Part shown: one piece after another, positions 32,201 through 42,236 of the stretch
Layout: each line of letters begins with the position of its first letter
How positions within the stretch are numbered: the stretch's first letter is position 1
From: Lumbricus rubellus
Lineage: Eukaryota > Annelida > Clitellata > Crassiclitellata > Lumbricidae
Direction: 5' to 3'
Assembly (NCBI GenBank): GCA_945859605.1
Contig: OX243822.1
Span: forward strand, 15,980,671-16,044,670
DNA length: 64,000 nt
The notes under the pieces: model-generated
What the model saw: the letters and a program-made list of their open reading frames with translations, nothing else
What the model was told of the DNA's origin: nothing
Database searches by the model: none
Translations under genes and position numbers: made by a program

Positions 32201-33410
32201 TCTTCTTGGCATCTGCAAACCTTGACCTGTACTCACGAGCTGTTAACTTGAATTCCTTCAACAAGTGCTCTTTCACTGCATCGTATTTATCTAAATTCTC
32301 AAATGACAATCGATTCAATACCGTTCGCGCTCTCGGGGTCATCAATGGCAACAACAATTTCACCCAGTACTGCTTTTCCACAGCAAAACTATTGAATGCA
32401 TTTTCCACTGTCTCAAAATATAATGGCACTTCCATCATATCATATGGCATCGTAGGTAGCACATGCTTCATTGCATCACCTATCTTCTTAATCTTGGACA
32501 CCATTGTCTCACTTTCTCTGAGCCTAATCTGTTCTGACACTTCTCGGCTCTTACGATCCTCTTCGTCTCTCTTCTTCAGTCGATCTTGATCTTCGATTCT
32601 CCGCAGTTCTTCTTGTTCAATCTTCTGCTGCAATAGTTCTAACTGCTTTCTGCGTTCTTCTTTTTCAATGGCCATTTCTTTAAGTTGAGCCTCCTTGATA
32701 GCAAGTTTCTTTTGTTCTAATTGCATCTGTTCTTCTCTTTCTCTTTCTGCTTTTTCCAAATTGTCTTTTTCAGCTTGCAATTCTTCCTGACGAATTTCTT
32801 CTGCTCTCTCCAATTCTTGTAAACGCATCTTCTCCTTTTCTTCCTCGCGAGCCTTTTTGTCTTCGATCTGCTGTTTTCGTATTTCTTCATCGCTTTTTCT
32901 TGCTTTTTCGTATTCTATCATTAACTCCATTCTTCGTCGTTCTGCTTCGTCACGATCTATTTTCATTTGTTCTAACTGAAGCTGGAACTGTTGCTTCTGC
33001 ATGTCTATCTCTTGTTGTCGCAGCCTATCTGCTTTTTCTGCTTTTTCTTTCTCCTCTTGTTTACGCTCTTTCTCCTCTTGTCTGCGCTGCTCTTCTTTCT
33101 CCTTTTCCTCGTGTCTACGTTGTTCTTCTTTCTCTGCTCGTTGCTCCTCTCTCATCATCATGAATTGCAGCAACGCCTCCATAGACATCGGTGCCTGTGG
33201 CTTCTCAATTGGCTTTCCTTCAGCACCACCAACCGCACCTTCTTCTTCCGCGTCTTTCGCCCAAACCTCCGCCAAAGATCTCATCAAATGTTCCCTCGAC
33301 ATCTGTCCGACTTCTTCTGCGTCAAGGCCTGCTTCGATTAATAATTTCACTATTCTCTCCGATGCCATCTTTTTAATAGTTGCTTGCTTTTGCTCTGTAA
33401 GTTTCTCCAT
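29214..33410 (-). CDS. Gag-protease-integrase polyprotein of the Gmr1-like element
   Basis: A single intact frame of 1398 codons starting at ATG 33410. Residues 1-300 are strongly charged with long coiled-coil character (Glu/Lys/Arg/Gln). A Gag-like helical region follows, and a CCHC zinc knuckle (CHNCHSDKHLIKHC) is at 580-593. An aspartic protease motif ALIDSGTEIPVI has its Asp at 701. The integrase has a His-His/CKSCEKC zinc site near 1000. Its catalytic triad is Asp1036 (MTMDVVGP), Asp1096 (TSDRGTNF) and Glu1132 (GLVERWNQT), a DD35E spacing. A GP-containing C-terminal module (SRWHGPCTV) comes next. The ORF ends with the segment that normally leads into RT, where the internal deletion cuts it off. 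Gag, protease and integrase look functional. Confidence 0.92.
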   Translation of the reverse strand: MEKLTEQKQATIKKMASERIVKLLIEAGLDAEEVGQMSREHLMRSLAEVWAKDAEEEGAVGGAEGKPIEKPQAPMSMEALLQFMMMREEQRAEKEEQRRHEEKEKEEQRRQEEKERKQEEKEKAEKADRLRQQEIDMQKQQFQLQLEQMKIDRDEAERRRMELMIEYEKARKSDEEIRKQQIEDKKAREEEKEKMRLQELERAEEIRQEELQAEKDNLEKAEREREEQMQLEQKKLAIKEAQLKEMAIEKEERRKQLELLQQKIEQEELRRIEDQDRLKKRDEEDRKSREVSEQIRLRESETMVSKIKKIGDAMKHVLPTMPYDMMEVPLYFETVENAFNSFAVEKQYWVKLLLPLMTPRARTVLNRLSFENLDKYDAVKEHLLKEFKLTAREYRSRFADAKKTAEETYTMFTARLKNLLNYYVRSRRVDKDYEKLFDLLVADKLKECLPPGPLQFVLAKEGTECLEASNVADLADIHVNNRIGVMFQDKPKFEAWDNSPKQPKWNKDSKDTGSQAKSNDAKKDNYSGKQYWQDKKESTWDRQAYNRTPPLGRPTESNASYTPYNKWENNEQRSFIKKRCHNCHSDKHLIKHCQAPGAANLRKNFSRSAENLRVNQIQVINAPPGWEEQCNQETEVKSVMKCTPQFTILKEAIKTTSIAEICRETKSKEECQRIKKISLQHVNVEIRGTDGQPVQVEALIDSGTEIPVINEELLKGTTVEEIGRVHLQCVAGEPIPAKLVKIEVRMSGRNEGTATEDRTINIAPYLTLVCASISAELCKENPEKFLLHPEIIAELKEVPPISILQGELQANVTTRAQSRRAEVEDGEDETINESSQEDDTESEDELSIQDDERTTSENNETEEEMAACERNDSEDSGSDAELETSMRDLFTENSNDERQLEDAKKFEEQQRNDESLKSWWRIAEDQGSEFIVVNGLLYKKHQMLDQLVYQLVLPKERRIQVMELAHESVFGGHLGEEKTRERIKLSFVWPKMRRDVVKFCKSCEKCQLKARSLVMDRVPITPIPREDVPFRRMTMDVVGPIEPKSAAGHKYCLCIVDSCTRWPTIFLLKSLTAKAVCEALMKLFIDVGVPSVITSDRGTNFTASLTREFLKLMGCCPRFDSPGHPEAAGLVERWNQTFKKMVHHVIVENPRQWHKIIPFTVWALREVPNATTGVAPYLLVYGKMPRGPLTILKESWTKEINLPPNIGVQPAKYLKNLRADMEKALIFAENCAEEKQKQYASQYNKRAKDKEFEPGENVIVLYPTSTNKLISRWHGPCTVLQRRSKYSYLVDMNENGRRIVHANKMRKFIARTLSCGLIVEEDDEFGSVVELPLKEDHAETTQKSLQLDYEQIGHLTSEQQKQLLDVLNCYADRVSDKPGLCTLVEQEVVLNPKNPNIC

Positions 33411-33704
33411 CTTACTTCTTTACTTTACTGATGCTAGTCGATAAATAGTAGGCTACTCTTCAAATGTTTGCAATTGACTGACTTCAATTCTTTAAGCAAA
33501 CTTCAATAGACAAGCAAGTTTTTCTACCTTGTAGTCGTTGTGTTGTCGTTTCTCACTGACGTACGGATGCTCGATGTATCGTTGCTTCTCCCGTGTGCTC
33601 GGCTCCTCGATAAATGCACAGCGTCCGTTCCTCCGCAACGTCTGTTGATTGGATAGAATCCCTCCGTTCGTAACTAGGATCGTTCTCCTGCAACTTGGAT
33701 CGTT

Positions 33705-33722
33705 ATCCCACCGCTGCCACCA
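33705..33722 (-). other. Primer binding site, tRNA-Leu type
   Basis: On the minus strand TGGTGGCAGCGGTGGGAT lies 2 nt inside the 5' LTR. It is complementary to the 3' end of a leucine tRNA of the AAG-anticodon class (…ATCCCACCGCTGCCA plus CCA), from general knowledge of tRNA-Leu 3' ends. Confidence 0.75.
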
Positions 33723-33724
33723 AA

Positions 33725-34239
33725 TGTGATAACCTCCTTGATATCACCTTCACCTCCTATCAGTCTCTTCGGAAGCTTCTTCGTATAAGTTCGTGGTAGC
33801 GTAGGCCTATCCCTAGATAACTGTTTCATTAGCTAAATGGCTAGGTTAAAGAATCTACAGTCTTTCACTGTTTTGTTAACCAACAACGACGACGTGTTTA
33901 ACTCTTCTTATTATACTCCAAAATCCGATATAAAGTAAAACGATCAGCAACAACACAACAATGACTACACTTGCGTTATCATAACAACTACACGACTACT
34001 ACCTTCATCAGTCTACTCTATCGCAACTCAACAACAACTATTACAGCCTATCTCAACGGCTCTCAACACGCAACTCTCCTTCTTCACTTCCACTCCCTTC
34101 TTGTACAATTAACGTACGCTCGTCTAGACGTCACGTGCTGTCCAGGCAATCACCTGTGTAGACGCCGCGCGGCAATTTGCACCTGGCCTACTTACGTCGC
34201 TGTACGACAATCGGCGTGCACTGATTAAATTAGCTGACA
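33725..34239 (-). repeat. 5' LTR of the Gmr1-like element (515 bp)
   Basis: Upstream LTR in element orientation; see the 3' LTR for the match. It should carry the element's promoter and start site, but I see no TATA box that I would defend. Confidence 0.93.
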
Positions 34240-34692
34240 GAAAGCAAAGCAAAATCAAACAAAAAATTGCAACCAAATGTCATTGCAATGTAAAATGATA
34301 GAAAGACTACAAGTCACTACTGAAAATAATTTGCAGTATGCAACAGAGAGTACAAACATCTGTGTTCTGTGAACAACTAACTTAGGTAGTTCACACTGAT
34401 AAACAAAGGTTTCAGTATATATCTGAAAAATAAACAAACATTTAGCCAAGTGCTAAGTATCATTCATTCTTTCTAACTAAGGAAATGACATAGATTTGTA
34501 TGCATTTTTTCAGAACAATCCACAGAATCTTGGCAGTTTCTCCTCTTTCCATGTGCAAAATTGCATTAAAATTGATCACATAAGTACACTTGCATTGGAC
34601 ATTCAAGCTTTTAACACGTCAGTCATTCATCAAAATAGTACACAGGAACATTACTAATCACCACATAGTTATAAAATTAGTAAAGCACAATT

Positions 34693-34815
34693 ATTAGCAG
34701 AATGTATCGCGACATATTAGTGCATGGAATCATCAAAATTGGAACATTTAGAAAGGTAAAGAACATGAAAATATACAACTGTCGTAAAACTAAAGTACAA
34801 TCCTGAACATTTGCG
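34693..34815. repeat. Dispersed repeat, copy A (matches 37862-37985)
   Basis: The segment 'agcagaatgtatcg … catcaaaattgga … catttagaaagg … gaacatgaaaatatacaac … cgtaaaactaaag' is repeated about 3.2 kb away in the same orientation, with substitutions. The first copy lies 450 bp outside the retrotransposon. The second is in the last intron of the Slp gene. Confidence 0.8.
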
Positions 34816-35893
34816 AACATTAAAAATGCAGTTTAAAATATAGATTTTAACCCACTCAGATTCATCCACTGTCTGAAATAAAATATTTTCACTCATCAGG
34901 TCAGACTCAACACCCTCATTCGTCATTCAAGCGGCAAGTTAAAACTTTCCATTCGTAAATTTCTTAGTCATTTAGCTTCCAAGGCCTCCCTCCTGGCTCC
35001 GGCTGCCTATCTCTTCTTAGCACCTCATCTTAACTCTGATTCAAGTATTGACGTCTTGACAAGTAAAGCTCAGATTATATAATTATTCATTCATTTATTT
35101 ACGCAACCTGAAAAAAGCAAAATTCATAAATGGGAACAAAAGAAAAGTTCACAGTAGCAACATTCATAACGTGACATTATCAATATTCATGATGGGAACA
35201 TTAGTAACATTAGTAATGGCAACATCAGCAGCATTCATAATGAGAACATTGGCAACATCAGTAATGGGAATATCAGCAGCATTACGGTAGTAATGGGAAC
35301 ATTAGCAACATTCATAATGGTAACTAGCAGCATTTGCAAAGGGAACATTAGCAACACTCATAACAGAAGCAAACATGGAAACTTGTTTGGAAAAAAGAAT
35401 ATCAAATAAACATTTAAACTGTTTTTTTGCATCGCACAGCCATTATTTTTACTTAATATAATTTAACGCAAGAACAAAATTAAATAAAACAGGTGAACAG
35501 TCCTACCAAAAGTCTCTCATTTCAATAAAAATTACACCCACTGGAATATTTCCCAAATCACACACACATTTCAGCTAAGAGAAGCACATACTGGCACATT
35601 AGCACAATGTACTCAATTCAATCAAAATAACACACATTGAAACATTAGCACAATGGAAGGAAACCATATATGTGCCGGCACACTGAAGACATTATTCAAA
35701 ACATTTCAATCAAGACAACATGCAATGGAACAATAGCACAATGTACTGAACGGTATGTCAATCAAGGCAGACACGCAATGGAACATTAGTACAATGTACA
35801 TCAATGAAGCTAAACCTGCACTATAACAGAAGCACATACTCATTAAAATCCATACAAACCAACATTGAACATCAGTAAACTGCAGCCATTCAA

Positions 35894-36221
35894 GGAAAAC
35901 CACAGATAAAACATTATTAAAAAATATTTCAAAGGAAAACCACAGATGAAGACATTATTACAAAATATTTCAAAGGAAACCACAGATGAAGACATTATTA
36001 CAAAATATTTCAAAGGAAAACCACAGATGAAGACATTATTAAAAAATATTTCAAAGGAAAACCACAGATGAAGACATTATTAAAAAATATTTCAAAGGAA
36101 AACCACAGATGAAGACATTATTAAAAAAATATTTCAAAGGAAAACCACAGATAAAGACATTATTAAAAAATATTTCAAAGGAAAACCACAGATGAAGACA
36201 TTATTCAAAAATATTTCAAAG
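35894..36221. repeat. 41-bp tandem repeat, about 8 copies
   Basis: Unit of the type 'ggaaaaccacagatgaagac' continuing 'attattaaaaaatatttcaaa'. Copies are 40-42 bp, differing mainly in A-run length. Non-coding. Confidence 0.93.
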
Positions 36222-36404
36222 ATACAATAAGAACATTGACAAACTTTAAAGCTCAGCAACACAAAAAAAACAGGCATCGTCATTGCAATTAGAAAAGTAA
36301 CGTTAGTAAACTACAGGCATTTTTAACATTACTACTGACTGCATACACAGGCGTAGAAGCTATTTCGTAGCCTTAATTTACACATTAGCTACTAATGATT
36401 GCAT

Positions 36405-36443
36405 TCAATCTAATCTAATCTAATCTAATCTAATCTAATCTAC
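36405..36443. repeat. (TAATC)n pentamer repeat
   Basis: About seven copies of TAATC. The complementary pentamer (AGATT)n occurs at 63498-63540. Confidence 0.9.
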
Positions 36444-37445
36444 AAACATCCACAGCACCAAATATGCGATAATCTCAAGCCATCAGTAAACGGTTTCTAC
36501 AAAGCAAAATCATCTTACATGACAATTCCACTTGTAATAGAAAGCTGTAAATACCTTTGAGCCATAAATAGCACAATAACTAAGAATATTCTACAGGCCA
36601 TAGAGGAACGCGAGTAGAAGAAAAACAGAAAAGAGCAGAAAGAAGATTCTAGCGTTTGATTGCACACCTTTGTTTCACATAGTTTTCTCCTTTCATCACC
36701 GTAACATCTACATTGGATTCCCATAATTGCTGATAATAATATTTCGTCTAAAATTCTATTTTTGCCTGTAAAGCATTTTTTTGAGTCAAGCTGCTTCAAG
36801 TAAAGAAGATCTTATCAGGTGGCTTATCTCAGCTACCACTGGAGTCCTTTCCACTCTTTAGACCACCAGGACCTTCTAGTACCTCGGTCTTGAGCTGCCA
36901 CAAAAAAGCATCTGCCTATGCCTCTGTGGGCCCTTTGCCGTGGTATGACTATCCTGCACAGATATTCTCTGGGGGCAATCCAGTTTCTACCCACTCTCTT
37001 AAGACGTTTTTCGAGGAGTCCATCGCCCTGGGAGCGCATCTGATTAGAGTGCACCGTGAGAGGCACTTTATAAGTACGTAACTAGAATAGCATTCATAGA
37101 CTAAGTTTACAAGCAAGTTCTAAGTAGCAGCAAGCCATTGATATGAGGCTCTTTACAGTAAAGATGCAAAATCAGATCATAAATTGCAGACAGGTTACAT
37201 AAACAGAAAACAGATTATAAGCAGCAGACCCACCATAAATAGCAGAAATGTTAAAAATAGTAATTAAACTATAAACAGCTGACCATTCAACACTTTAAAG
37301 ACAAGCCGTATTCGTTTCACAGTTGCTTTGAGTAAACTCTCTTCATTGAAAGCATTGGTCAAGCTATAAATAGCAGCGAGGTTCATTTGGTAAAAATAGC
37401 AGACAGGATGTAAATAGCACACAGGCTATAAATAGCATCACCCTT

Positions 37446-37600
37446 GGCTAAAAATAGCACATAGACTATGAAACAAAATCTCCTTTAGCCATAAATAGCA
37501 GACATGCTATAAATAGCATCACCTTTGGCTAAAAATAGCACATAGACTATAAACAAAATCTCCTTTAGCCATAAATAGCAGACATGCTATAAATAGCGAA
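37446..37600. repeat. 80-bp tandem duplication with 'ataaatagca' motif
   Basis: Two near-identical 80-bp copies, embedded in a wider field (37370-37620) of degenerate 'gctataaatagcagaca' repeats. Confidence 0.85.
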
Positions 37601-37685
37601 CAGGTTACAAGCTGCAAGCAGAAAGTGCTTTAACTACGGCTTGGCATGGACGCTGATGAACGTGAAGAGACGTGACACATGTGTT

Positions 37686-37825
37686 TCATTTGCGTGGCGT
37701 CATGTGAACACGTAAGAGCAGTGTGCCATCTATCCACATGTTCGGTCGATCCAACATCGCCTGCCACAGCGACATCTCGTCGCCCTTGGCATCCATCCAG
37801 TCCACGCTGCTGCCACTGCTCCTGC
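37686..37825 (-). CDS. SYTL: Slp last coding exon: C2B C-terminal helix and stop
   Basis: Phase 1 in. [19 protein letters not shown] and [12 protein letters not shown] match the invariant Slp C-terminus (VDWMDSTGEE…LWQ, W.EGTL.LR). TGA at 37688-37686. It was hidden under ORFs of other frames and found by looking for this conserved end. Confidence 0.94.
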
Positions 37826-40800
37826 CTGGAATACACCAATCAATCAATCAATTAATCAATCAATCAGCAGAATGTATCGGCAAATTAATACATGGAAGCA
37901 TCAAAATTGGACCATTTAGAAAGGCAAAGAACATGAAAATATACAACCATCGTAAAACTAAAGCGCAATCTTGAACATTTTCAACATCAGTCAATCAATC
38001 AATCAATCAATCAATCAAATTTACTGAGCCAAGAAAAGTGCAAAATAACAGCACATCTAAATAAACAAGAAATCTCTTGGTCACAAAAGGAACCCAGAAG
38101 GGACTGCAGAGTTCTGCTGCTTAGGGCCACCTATGTACATTTTATGTACACACTCTGTACCAACAGAGTGCTTATGCACCAGAACCACTATAAGATAGTT
38201 ACCATGGTGACCGTCATGATGATTATGATAATTAATCGAAATGGTAAAGTGGTAGGTCATTTCTCTGCCAATTTTACTCCTGACCAGCCTTATGACCTGT
38301 GAAAATTCTTTGAAATGTGTAATATCGTCTTTACGCCACTTAGTTTCTTCGACCTGCTGTGCTGAATAACCCTCATGACTGTGATCTGACCTGCTGTAAT
38401 TGCAAAGCCATTGCCATGGTGATGTTAATCTCGTTTTTTCATCAATATTACCATTGCACAAAATGTGTAGTTACTGTAGCCTACACCTGAAATTTTATAA
38501 TCTTGCACACAGTAGCTCTTCAAGGTACACTCTGAAGCAGTAGGCCTATCCATCATTATATTCGTTTATGAATTACAAAAACTTATAAAAACACCACTGT
38601 CAGATATCAGTGCCTCTAGACAAAGAAGAAGTATACAATCCTATTATCAGTCAATACCAAGAGGTAGTAAAACGATATTTAGTGCTAGCGGCTTCATCTG
38701 CTTAGCCTCGGCTTATGAGGGCAAGTGGCCAATCCTCTCCTCGTCCTCTGATCCTCCCATCAACAGTGTGCAGTTCACTTGGCCTCAGCATCTTATGTTG
38801 CCCAAACTTCTGAACATGGCGAGTTACCTGTTCCCAAGTTGAGTCGAACTCCGCCAAGGAACTCGTGGCTCGTGAGTCGGTCGTGGTCCCAGATTGCCAA
38901 CTCGAGACTTGACTCTCTGAGTTCGTCGTCCGATAGGCCTTCGAAGATAAACGTGTGGTTCCAGACTGGGTTACAACTGTGCTTCACGACAGCCGTCTTC
39001 TGCTTATCGTGCTTTGAACGATTTGGCAACAGGTAACTGAAAACAGCAAACATACAGTAACAGATCTGTCAGCCAATCATACAAAAGAGAACCAGGACAA
39101 ACCAATATCTCAGCCAATCATACAAAAGAAAAACAGGTCTGAAACAATATACAAGCCAATAATATAACAGGAAAACAGGTCAGAAACAATATACAAGCCA
39201 ATCATATAACAGGAAAACAGGTCAAATAGATACTGAACAGATTATGCAACACAAAATTAAGCTAAAAAGATATATCAGGCAATCATGTAGCAGCAAACGA
39301 GGCTAAACCAACAGCTCAACCAATCACACAGAAGAAAAATTAAGCTAAACAAATACTTTAACCATTCATACAATTATAAGAAAACTAGTCTAAGCCAGCA
39401 TCTTAGCCAATAACACAAAATAAAACCTTGCTAAACCAATATCTAAGCCAATCATAACAAAAGAAAAACTAAGTTACACAATTACCTCAGCCAATCATAC
39501 AATTTTAAAAAAACTAGACAAAAACCAGCATCATACAAAAGAAATCAGGCTTAACCTACATTTCAGCCAATCATACAACAATAAACCAGGTCAACCAGAT
39601 ATCTGACCAAAAGCCACAGATGACATCATCAACAAAATAATGCTGACAATAATGATAACAACAATGACGAAAACAATGACTACAATTACAATAATGACAG
39701 CATGCTTAACAATAAGATTAAGTTCCTACGCCTGGCAGAATGGATCCGAACTATCGCTGGACCGCAGTGCCGTCAGATTTCTCGCCTGCTTGACCAGCAC
39801 CTGCAGTTCTCCTGTGCGCTGCACAGACATGATCTTGCCACCCATGCGTCTCGCAGTGTCGAACTTAAGGCTGACGTCCAGGTCTCCCTTGTATGCCAGG
39901 ATCGACGCCATTGGTGGAGCCACCTAGTGTACAATTCATCCCAAATTTATGTAGCACCTTCAGAAATTTCTATTAGTTATTGTGCAATACAACTGCAATA
40001 CAAGGGGTGCACTAGGTTCCATCCTCACGAACTGCAACTAAGCAGAATCGAGCCTTTTCCATATGGGCTCAGTGATTTAAAATGGGCTCCAACAGGAGCT
40101 GCGGCTGTTTCTTGGGACTCTTACTCGAGCATTTTTATTCAGCTCAAAACTGTGATTTTTGCCAAGCTGGGGTCGTGCCAGGAGTGCTTCTGAGTAGTCC
40201 CCATTCAAGTGGCGCTTTAGAAATTCTTGAATGAATGAATGAATGAATGAATAAAGCCGTATTTTATAGATGGTCCTCCTTACAATAGGACAGAACATCG
40301 TTGGCACTGCACATTAATATTGTGAGTGAAGGACTCACTCCCTCAAGGTCCCTGAACAGTCACTCGCTCAGACGAGCTGGTGGGAGAAGACAAGTCCTGG
40401 ACCACCTCCAACTACTACCTCCAGCCAAAGTCACCCACTACTCTCTCCATCCCTGTCCCTATGACCACATTAACCCCCTTTCTCAAGCAACAGCCTGGTG
40501 TGCAAACTTACTGCTAGGATGTTATATGCTTATTAAACTGGGCTTATCAGATATCAATTAGCAATTGGTTAACAATGGATAATTCTTATTTACTTATATA
40601 CAAATAAAGGCTACTTACCTACATACTTACTTAATTACTTACTTTTTACACACTCTAAGACTGAAATATCAGTCAGAACCAGATTTGCCAAACTTGCACA
40701 CATAAGAAGTTCCCTAAATAAACACTACCAGTAGATAAATGATTATAAAACAAATAAATAAGTTTGTAAGTGCGCCTACCCTGGTGCCAAGTTTGTACCA

Positions 40801-42205
40801 CTTGAGTGACGCATCTTCGAGGATGTCAGAGGTCAACGGAAGGTCAACCTCTCCAAGGAAGTCGTTGCGACCGAACCGGTCGTAGTTCCAGACCATAATG
40901 CTCAGCGTCCGTGACTCAATCTCGCCTCTCTTCACGGGAAACTTTCAACAGAAGAATTCAGTTTATAACCCGGATCCAATTCACTGCGCACAATTCCTTT
41001 TAACTTTCACAATACCAATACAGGAGTAAACAGGAGGAAAAATGTTGCAGTTTTTGTCTAATTAATAAAAAATAAAAATTAAAGATGTAGCAACTGTCTA
41101 ATAATTCTTAAATAAAGGAATGAAAAAGGGGAAACATATTTCAGTCATTCTCCACATAACTTTAAACTTTCCTAAACAGCAGGCCTAAATAATTCTGACA
41201 TTTCATTTTCTTTTTAACATCCTTAATAAAGAGGTTTAATCCTGATTAGAAGTGAATGGAAGACTGGAATGCAACAAAAGAAGAAAAAACACACATAAAA
41301 AAATATAAAGCAAAGTTGGCTTTAACTTAGAGTATAAGTACCCTGGTAAGTAAGTAAGTAAGCAAGCAAGTAGCCTTTATTTGCATCTGACAAGCAAGCA
41401 CCTATGCACTACATTGCAATAAAACGATTACATACATGTACATTTTAAAATAAGCTAATAATAATTTCATAACATAAATTCGTAATCGCAATAGTACCAG
41501 ATAATCGTAATCTCCAAATTTCTAAAGCACCACTCGAAAGCCAAGTGTAGGGCACCAGCTTATTCACAGGCACTGACCTATGTGGCCTCTTCTCGACTAC
41601 GGTACTTTTTCTCCTCTTACCTTCAAAACTTCATCGAAAACCGGATTCATCGTATTCTTCTTGCAGTGCGTCTTCCTTTTCCCCGTTCGTGATTTGTCAG
41701 GCAGCAAGTAACACTTGACGTAACTGAATATAAATTACCGTCACCAATTGTACATATCAGGGCTTAAGTATAAAATGCAGTTACAAATAGTAAAACAGGT
41801 AATTGTCATTCGATTGGGAGTCAGATAACATGGAGATCAATAGAAAAAATTGTTAGTAAATAACACTCAGATGAACATTTTCCTCTCTGGATTTCATATC
41901 ACCTTAAATCAAATATTAACAGATAGAATAAATTAACCCTAACATATTATATCAATTTTTCCCCCGCTGAGGTGCAAAACGAAATCTCTGGACTTTAAAT
42001 GTGTTGCTATTATGATTGTTATAATCCTCTCATTCTGTAATGGGCGTTATATAAATGCATAAATACAATACAGTACAATCATTGCTATAATTATTATTAT
42101 TATTCCTGTGTCATTATTATTACTACTATTACTATTGTCATGATTAATATTATCATTATTTTTAATACTCTTATTATTATTATTATTATATCATCATCGT
42201 CATCG

Positions 42206-42236
<31 letters not shown>

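Larger units (their letters stand above)
28011..34244 (-). mobile_element. Gmr1-like Ty3/gypsy LTR retrotransposon, RT-deleted
   Basis: The element proper spans 28016-34239 (6224 bp), read on the minus strand. LTRs of 515 bp at both ends appear identical on inspection and have TGT…ACA termini. A perfect 5-bp target duplication, GAAAG, lies at 28011-28015 and 34240-34244. Internal order is PBS, gag, zinc knuckle, protease, integrase, then a short RT remnant and RNase H, then the polypurine tract. Integrase before RT is the order of Gmr1-type elements within Ty3/gypsy, not of ordinary gypsy. The part of pol that should hold the RT palm and its catalytic aspartates is absent. Identical LTRs and an intact target duplication indicate a recent insertion, so the deletion derivative probably moved using enzymes supplied by an intact relative. 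The element lies between the two host genes and interrupts neither. Confidence 0.93.
34240..37685. other. Spacer / possible 3' UTR of the Slp gene
   Basis: No coding sequence recognised. Contains imperfect 'gggaacattagcaacattcataat' repeats (35150-35365), the 41-bp array at 35894-36221, a (TAATC)n run and the 80-bp duplication near 37446. A possible minus-strand polyadenylation signal (TTTATT on the plus strand at 35094-35099) would imply a 3' UTR of about 2.6 kb; this is not well supported. Confidence 0.45.

Noticed and set aside
29458..33444. Plus-strand ORFs of 60-165 codons opposite the retrotransposon
   Set aside because: Antisense shadows of the gag-protease-integrase frame; low-complexity Ser/Phe/Leu products mirror the Lys/Glu codons.
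28262..34228. Identical 85-codon ORFs at 28262-28519 and 33971-34228
   Set aside because: Both lie inside the LTRs on the strand opposite to the element. They are identical only because the LTRs are, and they have no recognisable domain.
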